Positions 25,299 through 34,167 of a stretch of DNA of 35,949 nucleotides are shown here, one piece after another; position 1 is the first letter of the stretch, and every line of letters begins with the position of its first letter. Position numbers and translations under genes: made by a program. Source of the DNA: Chloroflexota bacterium (lineage in GTDB: Bacteria > Chloroflexota > Anaerolineae > Promineifilales > Promineifilaceae); NCBI GenBank assembly GCA_020629055.1, contig JAHDEB010000044.1:1-35949 (forward strand), given 5' to 3'. The notes below the pieces were generated by a model. That model was not told the DNA's origin. It saw only the letters and a list, made by a program, of their open reading frames with translations, and ran no database searches.

Positions 25299-25766
25299 TT
25301 AACGGGAAAGAAGAGCATATTCTTCAACAATTTTGAGATAACGATCTTTATTCACCCCTAAATCAGAATAACCGGTCCGTGCGGCCGATCGACTATCGAT
25401 TTGCCCGGTGCTTTCGTTTACCAAAAATTCCACATCATCGATAAAGTTCCAAAACGAGCTGCGCAGTTCAACATGTAAATAACTGTCGGTCTGCGAAACG
25501 ATTCGGCTTTTAGGCATCTTCCTCATTATTGCGGCAAGCATTCCAATCGCTTCGCTGGCCGGCCGATCAAGCGGAATCGCGTCTACTTGATGCATTTCAT
25601 CGGTGGCTTCTGTCGAAACACAGTTAGGGGAAGCACGGCAAGGGGCCAACGTACCGGTGCCTACACCGGCCGGGACCGGCACACGGGAGCTATAAATCCG
25701 GCCGATGATAATCAGCAATACGATTAAACTAAAAACAGCCGCTAAAACAATCATAACTGTGCGCAT
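25299..25766 (-). CDS. DUF1499 family membrane-anchored protein
   Basis: A 155-aa protein with an N-terminal membrane helix (about 3-23, VMIVLAAVFSLIVLLIIIGR) then the DUF1499 domain with its hallmark APCRASPNCVSTEAT, followed by IVSQTDSYLHVELRSSFWNF, IDDVEFLVNE, IDSRSAARTGYSDLGVNKDR. The paired Cys in APC..SPNCV and the SAxRxGxSDxGxNxxR ending are conserved in the family, whose function is unknown. It lies between the MBL/cNMP gene and the receivers on the same strand, separated from both by 100-160 bp. Confidence 0.87.
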   Translation of the reverse strand: MRTVMIVLAAVFSLIVLLIIIGRIYSSRVPVPAGVGTGTLAPCRASPNCVSTEATDEMHQVDAIPLDRPASEAIGMLAAIMRKMPKSRIVSQTDSYLHVELRSSFWNFIDDVEFLVNESTGQIDSRSAARTGYSDLGVNKDRYLKIVEEYALLSR

Positions 25767-25866
25767 AAATGATCTCTCTTTGAGAATATAGTGCAGGCTG
25801 GCTTAAAAAGGTTCCTTCACACCTAAAACGATGGTTTTCCTAAGAAACAGAATTTTAATGACGACC

Positions 25867-28068
25867 CTAAACCGTTGTCATCTCATCGCCCCGCAACTGC
25901 AAAGAGATACTCGGGTGAACCATATGCAAGCGTTTCAAATCGACCGCATGTAGAACCCACACTTCCACATCGGTTTCTGCAACCGCTTTAAAGCGGTGAA
26001 GCTCATTAAACAAGGTCGCACGGCCGCCAAAAAACTTGCCCGGTTCACGCAATTCATAACACAATTTATCAGCTTCATCATACAAATTAATGCTACCAGA
26101 TACGAGTAGAAAGCTTTCATACCCGGTCGCTTCCGCTTCGTACAAAACATCACCAGCTGTCAGTACCCGCACACGCAAATCTAAAGCTAAATCTAAAATA
26201 TCTGCCCACAACATTTCTTGAAACGGAGAGTGCTGCAACAGCCATTCCGCCTTGCGAAACCCTTCTTTCAAATTCAAATGATCCGCGACATGCTTGAAAA
26301 ATTCGCCGTCAATGTGAAGCAGTTCAACATTTGATTGGGCATAAGTATTATTCATCCGTTTAATTTCAGTCGGATTATCTTCTCCAGCTTTTAGCGCGCT
26401 CCGTTCCCCGATAATGCTGCCCCGGCCGGTTACGATTCTTAGCTGTACCGGGTCGTTAGACCAAACCTCAATAAGCCCAGAGTGCACCAAGTAGACCAAG
26501 CCGTTATATGGTTCACCATGCTGAATTATTTGCTCACCGGCCGCATACGACACCTGCGTTACAGTTTGCCTTAGTTGCAAGCCGATCTCATTCGGCAAAC
26601 GGGCAAGAAGAGACGAAGTTAAGATCGTTTCCATAATGTCATCTTCGGGCAATGACTGAATCGCTTCCCCCATCCCGATGATCTGACCACTTAACGCGAA
26701 ATCAATCCGATTCCCCATATCATCAACCAGCTGGGTCAAATGATCCGGTTTTGTATGGGCTAAGATCACCCGGCTGCCCCCTTCTAGCAGCCGTTCTAAC
26801 AAATCACGCGTGATGGTTGTATGGACCGTTCCTCCCCCAGCATCCTGAATGATGACATCGGCCCCGGCCGCGAAATTGACCAGCTCATTGCGACGTTCAG
26901 CCTTAATGACATCCTCTTCGACCAGCTCGTCAAACCAATCTTCGTCATAGCGCATATCGCCCGAAAAATAAAGATTGTTTAGTCGAATGGCCAAGGTTGG
27001 AATTGAATGGACCGCATAAATTGCGCTAAAACGGCGGGGGCCAAGCACCAGCGGTTCATTGGGGTTGAGCGGAATAAATTTAAAAAGTGAAGCGACCTCG
27101 TCTGTAGGCAAATTAAACATCGCCGTTAACACGCGAAGCAGGCTTTCATAAATCAAATCAGATGTGATAATTTGAATCTGATTTTCCCCCATCAAAATTA
27201 GCTCTGGTAAGCCACCGATATGGTCTTCATGCAAATGGGAGATCACCACTTCAGAGATTTGACGCGTCGATAGACCTAAATGTCCCAAACGCTGGCGCAT
27301 GTAAGCGGCCGTATCAAACAGAGTCACATAGGTTCTGTCTTCCGTATGCACCCAAGCTAAAAAGCAAGTCGTGATTCCATCTGGGTCAAAGCCATCGCTG
27401 CCCCCAATAAATTGCAGCGTCAGTTCTTGTCGTTGGATCGGATTCGAAGGGGGCCATGATAACGGCTTGGCTTGCTCTGTGATCTGAGTCGAAACGCGAG
27501 CTGATTCAACACCATCTTCATAAAAAACATACTCTTTGCTCCCCATGTCAACCTGGATCGATGTATGCTCGCCGATTTTTCCATTTTCAACTTCATCTAG
27601 GCTTACAATGTCACATAGGTCCGGCCAAAATGCGGCACGATTAATCGGTGGGAATAGGCTAACCAGCTCGATTTCTGTGGCGAGCCATTCCATCCCTTGA
27701 TTGCGCATTCGAGCGTCTGGCCCTTCGAAGGTCTCTTCTAACAAAATACGAATACGTTCTTTTTGCGAGGCTGTATGGGTCACCACCAAACATTTATTCC
27801 GCTTGCCAAAGTATTGTGCATACAGCAAAAACTCGATGCTGGCATAGTTTATACCCGAACGAATAAAACCGGTTGACCCCAATTCACTCCCGGCCGCAAT
27901 ATCTAAAGGCAACAAAAAAACACGAGGGATTTCATGCCCCTCCGACAAAATCGATTTTAACGTTTCTGGAGGTGAATGAACGAGTATCTGCCCCATTGAG
28001 GTGGTCACGAGAGATACATTATTCGGCAAGCGAGTAACGCCCGATTTATCTTCTTTTCCGTTCTTCAT
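25867..28068 (-). CDS. metallo-beta-lactamase fold protein fused to two cyclic-nucleotide-binding domains
   Basis: A 733-aa fusion. Residues 1-200 match nothing I recognise. The MBL domain (about 215-460) has every metal ligand: H278, H280, D282 and H283 in SHLHEDHIGG, H354 in AVHSIPT, D371 in YFSGDMRYD and H438 in LAHTKPDH. This favours a working metal-dependent hydrolase. Two cNMP-binding-like domains follow: about 490-610 (AAGEQIIQHGEPYNGLVYLV, GRGSIIGERSALKAGE) and about 625-725 (LTAGDVLYEAEATGYESFLL, FFGGRATLFNELHRFKAVAE). Neither shows a perfect cAMP phosphate-binding GE..L.....R.A signature, though the second has GG.....NE..RF.A. No helix-turn-helix is present, so it is not a CRP-type regulator. 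It neighbours the PEP-binding gene on the same strand, 224 bp apart. Confidence 0.83.
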   Translation of the reverse strand: MKNGKEDKSGVTRLPNNVSLVTTSMGQILVHSPPETLKSILSEGHEIPRVFLLPLDIAAGSELGSTGFIRSGINYASIEFLLYAQYFGKRNKCLVVTHTASQKERIRILLEETFEGPDARMRNQGMEWLATEIELVSLFPPINRAAFWPDLCDIVSLDEVENGKIGEHTSIQVDMGSKEYVFYEDGVESARVSTQITEQAKPLSWPPSNPIQRQELTLQFIGGSDGFDPDGITTCFLAWVHTEDRTYVTLFDTAAYMRQRLGHLGLSTRQISEVVISHLHEDHIGGLPELILMGENQIQIITSDLIYESLLRVLTAMFNLPTDEVASLFKFIPLNPNEPLVLGPRRFSAIYAVHSIPTLAIRLNNLYFSGDMRYDEDWFDELVEEDVIKAERRNELVNFAAGADVIIQDAGGGTVHTTITRDLLERLLEGGSRVILAHTKPDHLTQLVDDMGNRIDFALSGQIIGMGEAIQSLPEDDIMETILTSSLLARLPNEIGLQLRQTVTQVSYAAGEQIIQHGEPYNGLVYLVHSGLIEVWSNDPVQLRIVTGRGSIIGERSALKAGEDNPTEIKRMNNTYAQSNVELLHIDGEFFKHVADHLNLKEGFRKAEWLLQHSPFQEMLWADILDLALDLRVRVLTAGDVLYEAEATGYESFLLVSGSINLYDEADKLCYELREPGKFFGGRATLFNELHRFKAVAETDVEVWVLHAVDLKRLHMVHPSISLQLRGDEMTTV

Positions 28069-28292
28069 CGTGGTTGGTACAGCCTAGCTCACGAAATGGA
28101 TACTGCCTCGCGTTTAGCCAATTACCGCCTTATTTAGTTATTGGTGTGTGTAGATTCCCCCTCATTTTACCTCTAACCTCGTTTTCTTGCTCTTAAATAT
28201 CGTCTAGCAATAAAGGAATCACACACTCTCGCCAATCGATATCAACGCCTGCCTAAAGAGTTTTGCGATTTTATAGTTGGTTTTTCTCAGGC

Positions 28293-30620
28293 TCAACTCA
28301 AAAAGGCAACCGCCTTATCTGACAAGCCGTTCATGCAGATGGTGGCGGTTGATCCGGTTTGTTGCACCAGATCGATGACGCGCAAACGGCCGCTCTCTTC
28401 ATGCGCCCCATCTTCAGGCAATAGCTCGGCCAAAATGCCGGGCGCCTCGCGAAACAATCCCCAATCAAAATAGCTATTATCAGCCTCATCATTACTCAGG
28501 TGGACCGGTAGTGAAAAGATATCGGCTTCCACTAAATCTTGGAAGAAATGGGTGCCATAAGACAATTCGGGTGCCGTTCCGTCTGCGCCACTCATGCTAA
28601 TTTCAATCAGTGCGATCGTGTTGTGAATATCCGCATATCCAACCTTAACACCCAATTCAATATTAGAACTGCCCCATCGGCCGGGCCCCATCAAAATAAA
28701 TTTTTCCCCTTCTAACTTTTGATTGATCCGTGTCACCACTCGGCCAAGTTCTAATTGAATGTTGGGATCCCCGATTTTTTTATAAGCCTCTGGGTCTACA
28801 AATACAACATACCGAATATCATCAACGCGTCCATCAGGAACCAACCCCTTCGTTTTAAAAAGCAATTTATCTTCTGGAATATCAGCTGGTATTTCGGCCG
28901 GTTGCGAATCCTTTTTCTCAGACAGCGGCCGACATTGAAGTAGGTTCAATTTAAAATCAGTTTTGCCTTCTTTGCGGAAGATTTCGATTGAAAATTCCGT
29001 ATCGACGGGCAACCCGTAAACTGATTCAATCGATTTCAATGCGGTTCTCATCAATTGAGGATAGGAAGACTCTGTCAGCAATTTATTGAAGGTTAAAACC
29101 AAATCGTCTTCCGGCCGAATAGAAGCTTTCGACAAAACAGGTTGCAAGTAATCTCCCTTGTCGATTTCCGCCAACATACCGATATGTGGCGACCTTTTGC
29201 CTAAAACCTCATCTATAGGCAACGTTTTGAACTCGTTATCGACAAGGTCCACCAAATCAACAAATTTCTGCGAATAGGCTTTGATCCGCTTCGCATCAGA
29301 TTCTGGGCGCAATTGTGGGTGGCTTAAGCCGATCAGCCTGGCGTAGTCATGCCCGATGCGATCCACAGCCCGGGTCCCCATCCCCCAAACTAAACGCAAG
29401 AACCCATCTTCCCTTTTAATTTTTTCATGCCAGCGCCAAGCGTTTTGGCTAAACCCGACCCCAGCAAGGGTCGGAAACCAATAGCGACCAAACGGCTCAC
29501 CCATGACTTCTTGAATCAAGATCCCCATTCGCTCATCGTAGTCGATTAGACCATGCTTTTGCCTGTACAAAATCGCTTCTGGGTTAAGCGAACTCGCATA
29601 GATGCGCCGAATTCCATTCTTTAAATCCTCTAGATTTTCTTCTGGGGTCCCTTGGTTCGGGCAAAATATACTTTCATATTTACCCGCAAACGAGAAGCCA
29701 AAGTTGTCTTCAAGCAGGCTAGATGAACGTACAATCATCGGCCGATTGCCCATATGCTCCAAAACCGCTTTCAGCTGCGAATGCACATATTCAGGAAAAC
29801 GGCCGTTTAAATGGTCTTGTATCGCCTCGGGGTAGTCTCGGCGGATTTCTTCCAACGGCCGATATTTTTGATTCATAATGTAGCTCATGTTATTGAGCGT
29901 TCGAAAATCATAAATTACTTCACTACCAATAAAATAAGACTCAGGGATAAACACCTTATCGGTTAATTCGGGAATATTTTTAAGGATGCGCCACGCCAAG
30001 ATCATCCCAGCAGCTTTACCCCCGATCTTGCCTTCCCCAATACGACGAGCATACAACATGCGCAAGTCTTTAATCGAAAGCACTTTTTTCGCAACGCCGA
30101 TAAACTGCAAATGGTCGCTAATCATCCCTTTGATTAAAACAACCCGGATCTCTTCTAAATGATGCCGTACCCGCTCTCTGCCTGACTCCGGAATCGACTC
30201 ATAGATTTCTCCCTGTCTAAATAGCATCTCCCAAGGTGCTAGCTCTGGGTTAAATGATAAATCGATTTGGTCCGCTTTAGGATTGTTATTTTCGATCACC
30301 TCTTTGACAAGTTCATCAAACCGCTGTGGTGGAAAATTATTACCAAAGTAGAAGTCTGTCTGGAATTCACGAATACGTGCGGTACGTGATTTCCAAATCG
30401 CAGCTGATTCACGATTAAATGGATCATAAACACCCTCACGCCGTTGAGACGCAATCGCCTTCTCGATCACCTCTTCCTCGAATACACGTTCGGCCACAAT
30501 CCCTTTTCTAAATATTTCATCCCGCATTCGATCTCGAATACGATCTGCCAAAATTGGATACTGGGCCAATTTTACATAAATATCAATTGTCGAGGTTTTA
30601 CTACGTATCGGTGTTTCCAT
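28293..30620 (-). CDS. PEP/pyruvate-binding ATP-grasp protein (PPDK N-terminal type)
   Basis: A 775-aa protein whose centre matches the PEP/pyruvate-binding (ATP-grasp) domain of PEP synthase and pyruvate phosphate dikinase: IGEGKIGGKAAGMILAWRIL (nucleotide-binding Gly-Lys), PMIVRSSSLLEDNFGFSFAG with the Arg, KYESIF, ILIQEVMGEPFGRYWFPTLA, and FSIEIFRKEGKTDFKLNLLQ CRPLSE. The usual swivelling phosphohistidine domain and PEP-utilising TIM barrel are missing. Instead there is an N-terminal helical region (1-200) and a C-terminal domain with FILMGPGRWGSSNIELGVKV and LSYGTHFFQDLVEA. The biochemical role is unknown; ATP-dependent phosphoryl transfer to an unknown acceptor is the inference. A TTGACA/TATTCT promoter sits directly upstream of the start. 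Confidence 0.82.
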   Translation of the reverse strand: METPIRSKTSTIDIYVKLAQYPILADRIRDRMRDEIFRKGIVAERVFEEEVIEKAIASQRREGVYDPFNRESAAIWKSRTARIREFQTDFYFGNNFPPQRFDELVKEVIENNNPKADQIDLSFNPELAPWEMLFRQGEIYESIPESGRERVRHHLEEIRVVLIKGMISDHLQFIGVAKKVLSIKDLRMLYARRIGEGKIGGKAAGMILAWRILKNIPELTDKVFIPESYFIGSEVIYDFRTLNNMSYIMNQKYRPLEEIRRDYPEAIQDHLNGRFPEYVHSQLKAVLEHMGNRPMIVRSSSLLEDNFGFSFAGKYESIFCPNQGTPEENLEDLKNGIRRIYASSLNPEAILYRQKHGLIDYDERMGILIQEVMGEPFGRYWFPTLAGVGFSQNAWRWHEKIKREDGFLRLVWGMGTRAVDRIGHDYARLIGLSHPQLRPESDAKRIKAYSQKFVDLVDLVDNEFKTLPIDEVLGKRSPHIGMLAEIDKGDYLQPVLSKASIRPEDDLVLTFNKLLTESSYPQLMRTALKSIESVYGLPVDTEFSIEIFRKEGKTDFKLNLLQCRPLSEKKDSQPAEIPADIPEDKLLFKTKGLVPDGRVDDIRYVVFVDPEAYKKIGDPNIQLELGRVVTRINQKLEGEKFILMGPGRWGSSNIELGVKVGYADIHNTIALIEISMSGADGTAPELSYGTHFFQDLVEADIFSLPVHLSNDEADNSYFDWGLFREAPGILAELLPEDGAHEESGRLRVIDLVQQTGSTATICMNGLSDKAVAFLS

Positions 30621-30627
30621 AATGAAT

Positions 30628-30657
30628 AGAATAAGTTTAATAAAGCGAACGTGTCAA
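30628..30657 (-). promoter_or_regulatory. promoter of the PEP-binding protein gene, likely leaderless
   Basis: On the minus strand a perfect TTGACA (30657-30652) is followed by an 18-nt spacer and TATTCT (30633-30628), which ends 7 nt before the ATG at 30620. This is the best -35/-10 pair in the window and places the transcription start at or within a base or two of the start codon. No Shine-Dalgarno is present. Confidence 0.7.
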
Positions 30658-30849
30658 ACAATCACTTTAAATTAGGACCATCTGCAAAGCGAAAAACCAT
30701 TTTCAAGGCTCTTTATTTATCTATCAAGGTTTGCGTGTGGTCAATTCATCCGTAAATTACCGGCCGATTCGTTTTATTTCTACTATTTTGTACTAAGCTA
30801 AGGGGCCAAAGCCAATATGGGCGTGAACCAGTGGTGAGAAACGATATAA

Positions 30850-30865
30850 TGATTATATATAATCA
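30850..30865. promoter_or_regulatory. 16-bp perfect AT-rich palindrome
   Basis: TGATTATATATAATCA is a perfect palindrome in the region between the divergent PEP-binding and ferredoxin genes. A TATAAT at 30845-30850 abuts its left end. It could be an operator for the ferredoxin promoter, but such AT palindromes also arise by chance. Confidence 0.35.
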
Positions 30866-30970
30866 AATTATCCTACTTTTCAAATACAACAATTCTGTGT
30901 AAACTTGAACCTCTGTTAAAAATAAACTCTTGCATGGTTAATTATTGCCATCTGATAAGGAGATACCCAA

Positions 30971-31390
30971 ATGACTCATATTGTTACACGCTTATGTTTG
31001 CGAGATACCGCATGCGTGGAAGTTTGTCCAGTTGAATGCATGGTCCTCGGAAAACCTGAGGCAGAATGGCCATGGTTATATATCGATCCAGATACTTGCA
31101 TTGACTGCGGTGCTTGTGTCCCAGAATGCCCATATGAAGCGATCTTCCCAGAAGAAGAAGTACCTTTCGATTTTGAGGTACAAGACATTCATGATGGCGG
31201 AACATGGATCGCCATGAAGAAAGAAGACCAAGCTGGCGAACAGCTAACCAATCATACTGTTGGCAAACACGAAGTCAACGTATTAAACGCTATTAAAGAG
31301 CCTCCTGGTAAAGTATTAGACTTAACGGAAGATATCGAACCAAACTACGACTTCTTCTCAGAAGGTCCTGGCTACGACGCAATGGACTAG
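30971..31390 (+). CDS. ferredoxin with two iron-sulfur clusters and acidic C-terminal tail
   Basis: A 139-aa electron carrier related to the seven-iron FdxA ferredoxins. The N-terminal half has MTHIVTRLCLRDTACVEVCP VEC with C9, C15, C19 and C23; the second cluster motif is CIDCGACVPECPYEAI. Between them an insertion of about 13 residues (LGKPEAEWPWLYIDPDT) replaces the short turn of Thermus or Azotobacter proteins. The first-cluster spacing C-x5-C differs from the C-x7-C of the Thermus protein, so whether that cluster is 3Fe or 4Fe cannot be read. The last 65 residues are acidic. A clear AAGGAG precedes the ATG at 30971, and a strong terminator follows. Confidence 0.92.
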   Translation: MTHIVTRLCLRDTACVEVCPVECMVLGKPEAEWPWLYIDPDTCIDCGACVPECPYEAIFPEEEVPFDFEVQDIHDGGTWIAMKKEDQAGEQLTNHTVGKHEVNVLNAIKEPPGKVLDLTEDIEPNYDFFSEGPGYDAMD

Positions 31391-31420
31391 TATTTGAGTC
31401 GATAGCGAAAACGCTTTTTT

Positions 31421-31455
31421 AAAGACCGCTGAAAATTTCAGCGGTCTTTTTTTTT
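31421..31455 (+). terminator. Rho-independent terminator after the ferredoxin gene
   Basis: AAAGACCGCTGAAA (31421-31434) and TTTCAGCGGTCTTT (31436-31449) form a 12-14 bp stem with a tiny loop, followed by a run of about ten T residues. It separates the ferredoxin gene from clpC. Confidence 0.92.
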
Positions 31456-31464
31456 AGCTCCGGG

Positions 31465-31491
31465 TTAGCACTCTGTTAGCAACAGTGCTAA
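31465..31491 (+). promoter_or_regulatory. CIRCE element (HrcA operator) upstream of clpC
   Basis: TTAGCACTC-N9-CAGTGCTAA matches the CIRCE consensus TTAGCACTC-N9-GAGTGCTAA at 17 of 18 arm positions, with exact 9-nt spacing. HrcA bound here represses heat-shock genes in most bacteria, usually groES/groEL and dnaK. The element lies 175 nt before the clpC start, so the controlled promoter should be just upstream or overlapping, with a long leader, unless it acts from a distance on a nearer promoter. Confidence 0.88.
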
Positions 31492-31606
31492 GTTCGTTAG
31501 AATCTTACAACTTTCCAATTGAAACGCCCTATAGTTAACCAAGCAGAAAAGATGCAGTAATATAGGATGCAGCAAAAAAGGCTGAATCGTTTTAGGCTAA
31601 AGAAAG

Positions 31607-31636
31607 TTGACCCCGATCAATTGGCCAAAATAATTT
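31607..31636 (+). promoter_or_regulatory. possible clpC-proximal promoter
   Basis: TTGACC (31607-31612), 18 nt, TAATTT (31631-31636). This would start transcription about 24 nt before the clpC ATG. It is over 110 nt downstream of the CIRCE element, so one of the two may not be the main control point. Confidence 0.35.
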
Positions 31637-31666
31637 TCAACACAAAGTTATAAATAAGCAAAACAG

Positions 31667-34144
31667 ATGAGATTCGATAAATTTACAGAAAGAGCGCAAG
31701 ACGCGGCCGCACGTGCCTACCAGATTGTTCAGCGTTATAGCCATAGTCAAGTAGACACAGAGCACTTATTCATGGCATTGCTAGAACAAAATGACGGTGC
31801 CGTGGCGCATATTTTAAATTACTTAAAGGTCGACGCACCCGCCATAACGGATCGCGTTGATGAAACCCTTAAAAAAGCCCCCAAAGTTAATGTTTATGGG
31901 GGAGGGGTTGGACAAATATTTTATACCCCCCGTATCCGCACAGTTTTAGAACTGGCACAAAGTGAAGCGAACAAACTCAAAGATGAATTTATCTCGACCG
32001 AGCATATTTTCTTGGCTATTTTGAGTGAGCGAAACACACCGGCCGCCCGTATTCTGCAAGAATTCGGAATCAATGTTGCGAACGTCAATGAAGCGATTCA
32101 AGACATCCGTGGTGGGAAACCGATTAGTGACCGCTCTGCAGAGTCTCGCTATAAAACATTATCAAAATACGGCCGTGACTTAACCGCACTGGCGCGCGAC
32201 GGTCGCCTTGACCCGGTGATCGGCCGCAACGAAGAGATTATGCGGGTGATTACCGTCTTAAGCCGCCGTACCAAAAATAATCCTGTTTTGATTGGTGAAG
32301 CCGGTGTCGGTAAAACCGCGATCGTTGAAGGGTTAGCACAAAAAATCGTTGACAACGACGTGCCTGAAAACCTGCTTAACCGAACGGTGATGTCGCTAGA
32401 TCTGGGCTCCATGATCGCAGGCAGCCGCTTCCGTGGTGAATTTGAAGAACGTTTGAAGGCTTCTATCGAAGAAGTACAGAATTCAAACGGTGAAATCATT
32501 CTCTTCATTGACGAGTTGCATACCGTTGTAGGCGCTGGCGCGGCCCAAGGGGCGATGGATGCCAGCAACATGCTGAAACCGGCCTTGGCTCGTGGTGAGT
32601 TACAAACGGTGGGTGCAACAACCCTAGATGAGTATCGTCAATATATTGAAAAAGATAGCGCACTCGAGCGTCGTTTTGCTCCGGTCTTTGTCGACGAACC
32701 CACTGTAGAAGACACCATTTTGATGCTGCACGGTCTGCGTGATCGTTATGAAACACATCACAAGGTGAGCTACTCAGATGAGGCATTGGCTCAGGCCGTG
32801 TACCTGTCTAACCGGTATGTCACCTCGCGCAAATTGCCAGATAAAGCGATTGACCTGATTGACGAAGCGGCCGCAAAATTGCGCGTGGCTTTGTACACGA
32901 TGCCGGAAGAAATTAAAGAGCTAAAAATAAAGATCGATTCTTTGGCGATGGAAGAAGAGGCGGCCAGCACAGCTCGCGACTATGAGCGTGCGGCGATTAT
33001 GCGCACAGAACGCATCCAATTAGAAGACGACTTTACCAAAGCCCGCGACAAATGGCGGACCGAGAATAAGCTGGACGAAGTGGTTGATACGGACGAAATT
33101 GCGGCCGTCATCGCCCAATGGACCGGTATCCCGGTTAATCAGATGCTAGAAGCGGAAGCGGAAAAACTGCTCAATATGGAAGAGCGGATTGGCGAACGAA
33201 TTGTCGGTCAGAAAAAAGCGATTGTGGCTTTGGCAGACGCGATTCGGCGCAGCCGGTCTGGCTTGGCAGATCCACGTCGGCCGATTGGGGCATTTATGTT
33301 CCTCGGTTCTTCTGGTGTGGGTAAAACTGAATTGGCGAAAGCGTTGGCCGGATTTATGTTTGGCGATGACGAAGCGCTCATCCGTGTAGACATGAGCGAA
33401 TATCGTGAACAGCATACGGTCAGCCGTTTGTTTGGTGCCCCTCCTGGCTATGTAGGCTATGAAGAAGGTGGTCAGCTAACAGAACAGATTCGTCGTCGGC
33501 CGTACAGCGTTGTGTTATTCGACGAGATCGAAAAAGCACATCCTGAAGTCTGGAACTCGCTGCTGCAACTGTTAGACGACGGTCGCCTGACCGACGGACA
33601 AGGGCGCGAAGTTAATTTCCGCAACACCATTATTATTATGACCAGTAATGTCGGCACTTCGTTTGTAAAACAAGCGGGCGCACTCGGCTTTGCGGGTATG
33701 GACAACGGTGGCGGAGACGATCAAAAACGGATCGAGGACGCGCTTAAGAAAACCTTCCGACCCGAGTTTATCAACCGTATCGATGAAATCATCACCTTCG
33801 AGCACTTAAGCAAAGAAGAAGTTGTTGAAATCGTTGACTTACAGATGAAAGACATCGGCAAACGGTTGGAAGAGCATGGTGGTTTGAACATTAATCTGAC
33901 CGAAGCTGCGAAAGAGTGGCTGGCGGAGCAAGGGTACGACAAAGACTTTGGTGCTAGACCATTACGTCGCGCATTGCAACGTCATATCGAAAGCCCGATG
34001 TCGGTTAGCTTGCTACGCGGTGAATATGCTTCTGGTGACACGATTTTGGTCGATGTTGCAGAAGACAAACTGACCTTTACGAAAACTGAAAGCGATAAGC
34101 CTAAAAAAGAGGCTGATGCTGAAGTTGAAGAGGTTGCGGCGTAG
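31667..34144 (+). CDS. clpC: ATP-dependent Clp protease ATP-binding subunit ClpC
   Basis: AAA+ unfoldase that feeds proteins into ClpP. The 825-aa sequence shows the double Clp_N repeat (about 1-150), AAA1 with Walker A GEAGVGKT (210-217), Walker [12 protein letters not shown], a short middle region containing a UVR-like stretch ([20 protein letters not shown]), AAA2 with Walker A GSSGVGKT (547-554), [20 protein letters not shown], Walker [16 protein letters not shown] and the D2-small domain ([20 protein letters not shown]). The short middle domain with UVR separates it from ClpB. Adaptor- and ClpP-loop residues were not examined. The start at 31667 has no Shine-Dalgarno. Regulation by HrcA is predicted from the CIRCE upstream. 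A strong hairpin ends the gene. Confidence 0.95.
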   Translation: MRFDKFTERAQDAAARAYQIVQRYSHSQVDTEHLFMALLEQNDGAVAHILNYLKVDAPAITDRVDETLKKAPKVNVYGGGVGQIFYTPRIRTVLELAQSEANKLKDEFISTEHIFLAILSERNTPAARILQEFGINVANVNEAIQDIRGGKPISDRSAESRYKTLSKYGRDLTALARDGRLDPVIGRNEEIMRVITVLSRRTKNNPVLIGEAGVGKTAIVEGLAQKIVDNDVPENLLNRTVMSLDLGSMIAGSRFRGEFEERLKASIEEVQNSNGEIILFIDELHTVVGAGAAQGAMDASNMLKPALARGELQTVGATTLDEYRQYIEKDSALERRFAPVFVDEPTVEDTILMLHGLRDRYETHHKVSYSDEALAQAVYLSNRYVTSRKLPDKAIDLIDEAAAKLRVALYTMPEEIKELKIKIDSLAMEEEAASTARDYERAAIMRTERIQLEDDFTKARDKWRTENKLDEVVDTDEIAAVIAQWTGIPVNQMLEAEAEKLLNMEERIGERIVGQKKAIVALADAIRRSRSGLADPRRPIGAFMFLGSSGVGKTELAKALAGFMFGDDEALIRVDMSEYREQHTVSRLFGAPPGYVGYEEGGQLTEQIRRRPYSVVLFDEIEKAHPEVWNSLLQLLDDGRLTDGQGREVNFRNTIIIMTSNVGTSFVKQAGALGFAGMDNGGGDDQKRIEDALKKTFRPEFINRIDEIITFEHLSKEEVVEIVDLQMKDIGKRLEEHGGLNINLTEAAKEWLAEQGYDKDFGARPLRRALQRHIESPMSVSLLRGEYASGDTILVDVAEDKLTFTKTESDKPKKEADAEVEEVAA

Positions 34145-34167
34145 CAGCTTCACTTATTTGAGATAAC

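Noticed and set aside
25867-28068. Idea that the MBL/cNMP protein is a CRP-type transcription factor
   Set aside because: No helix-turn-helix follows the cNMP domains and the catalytic MBL domain is intact.
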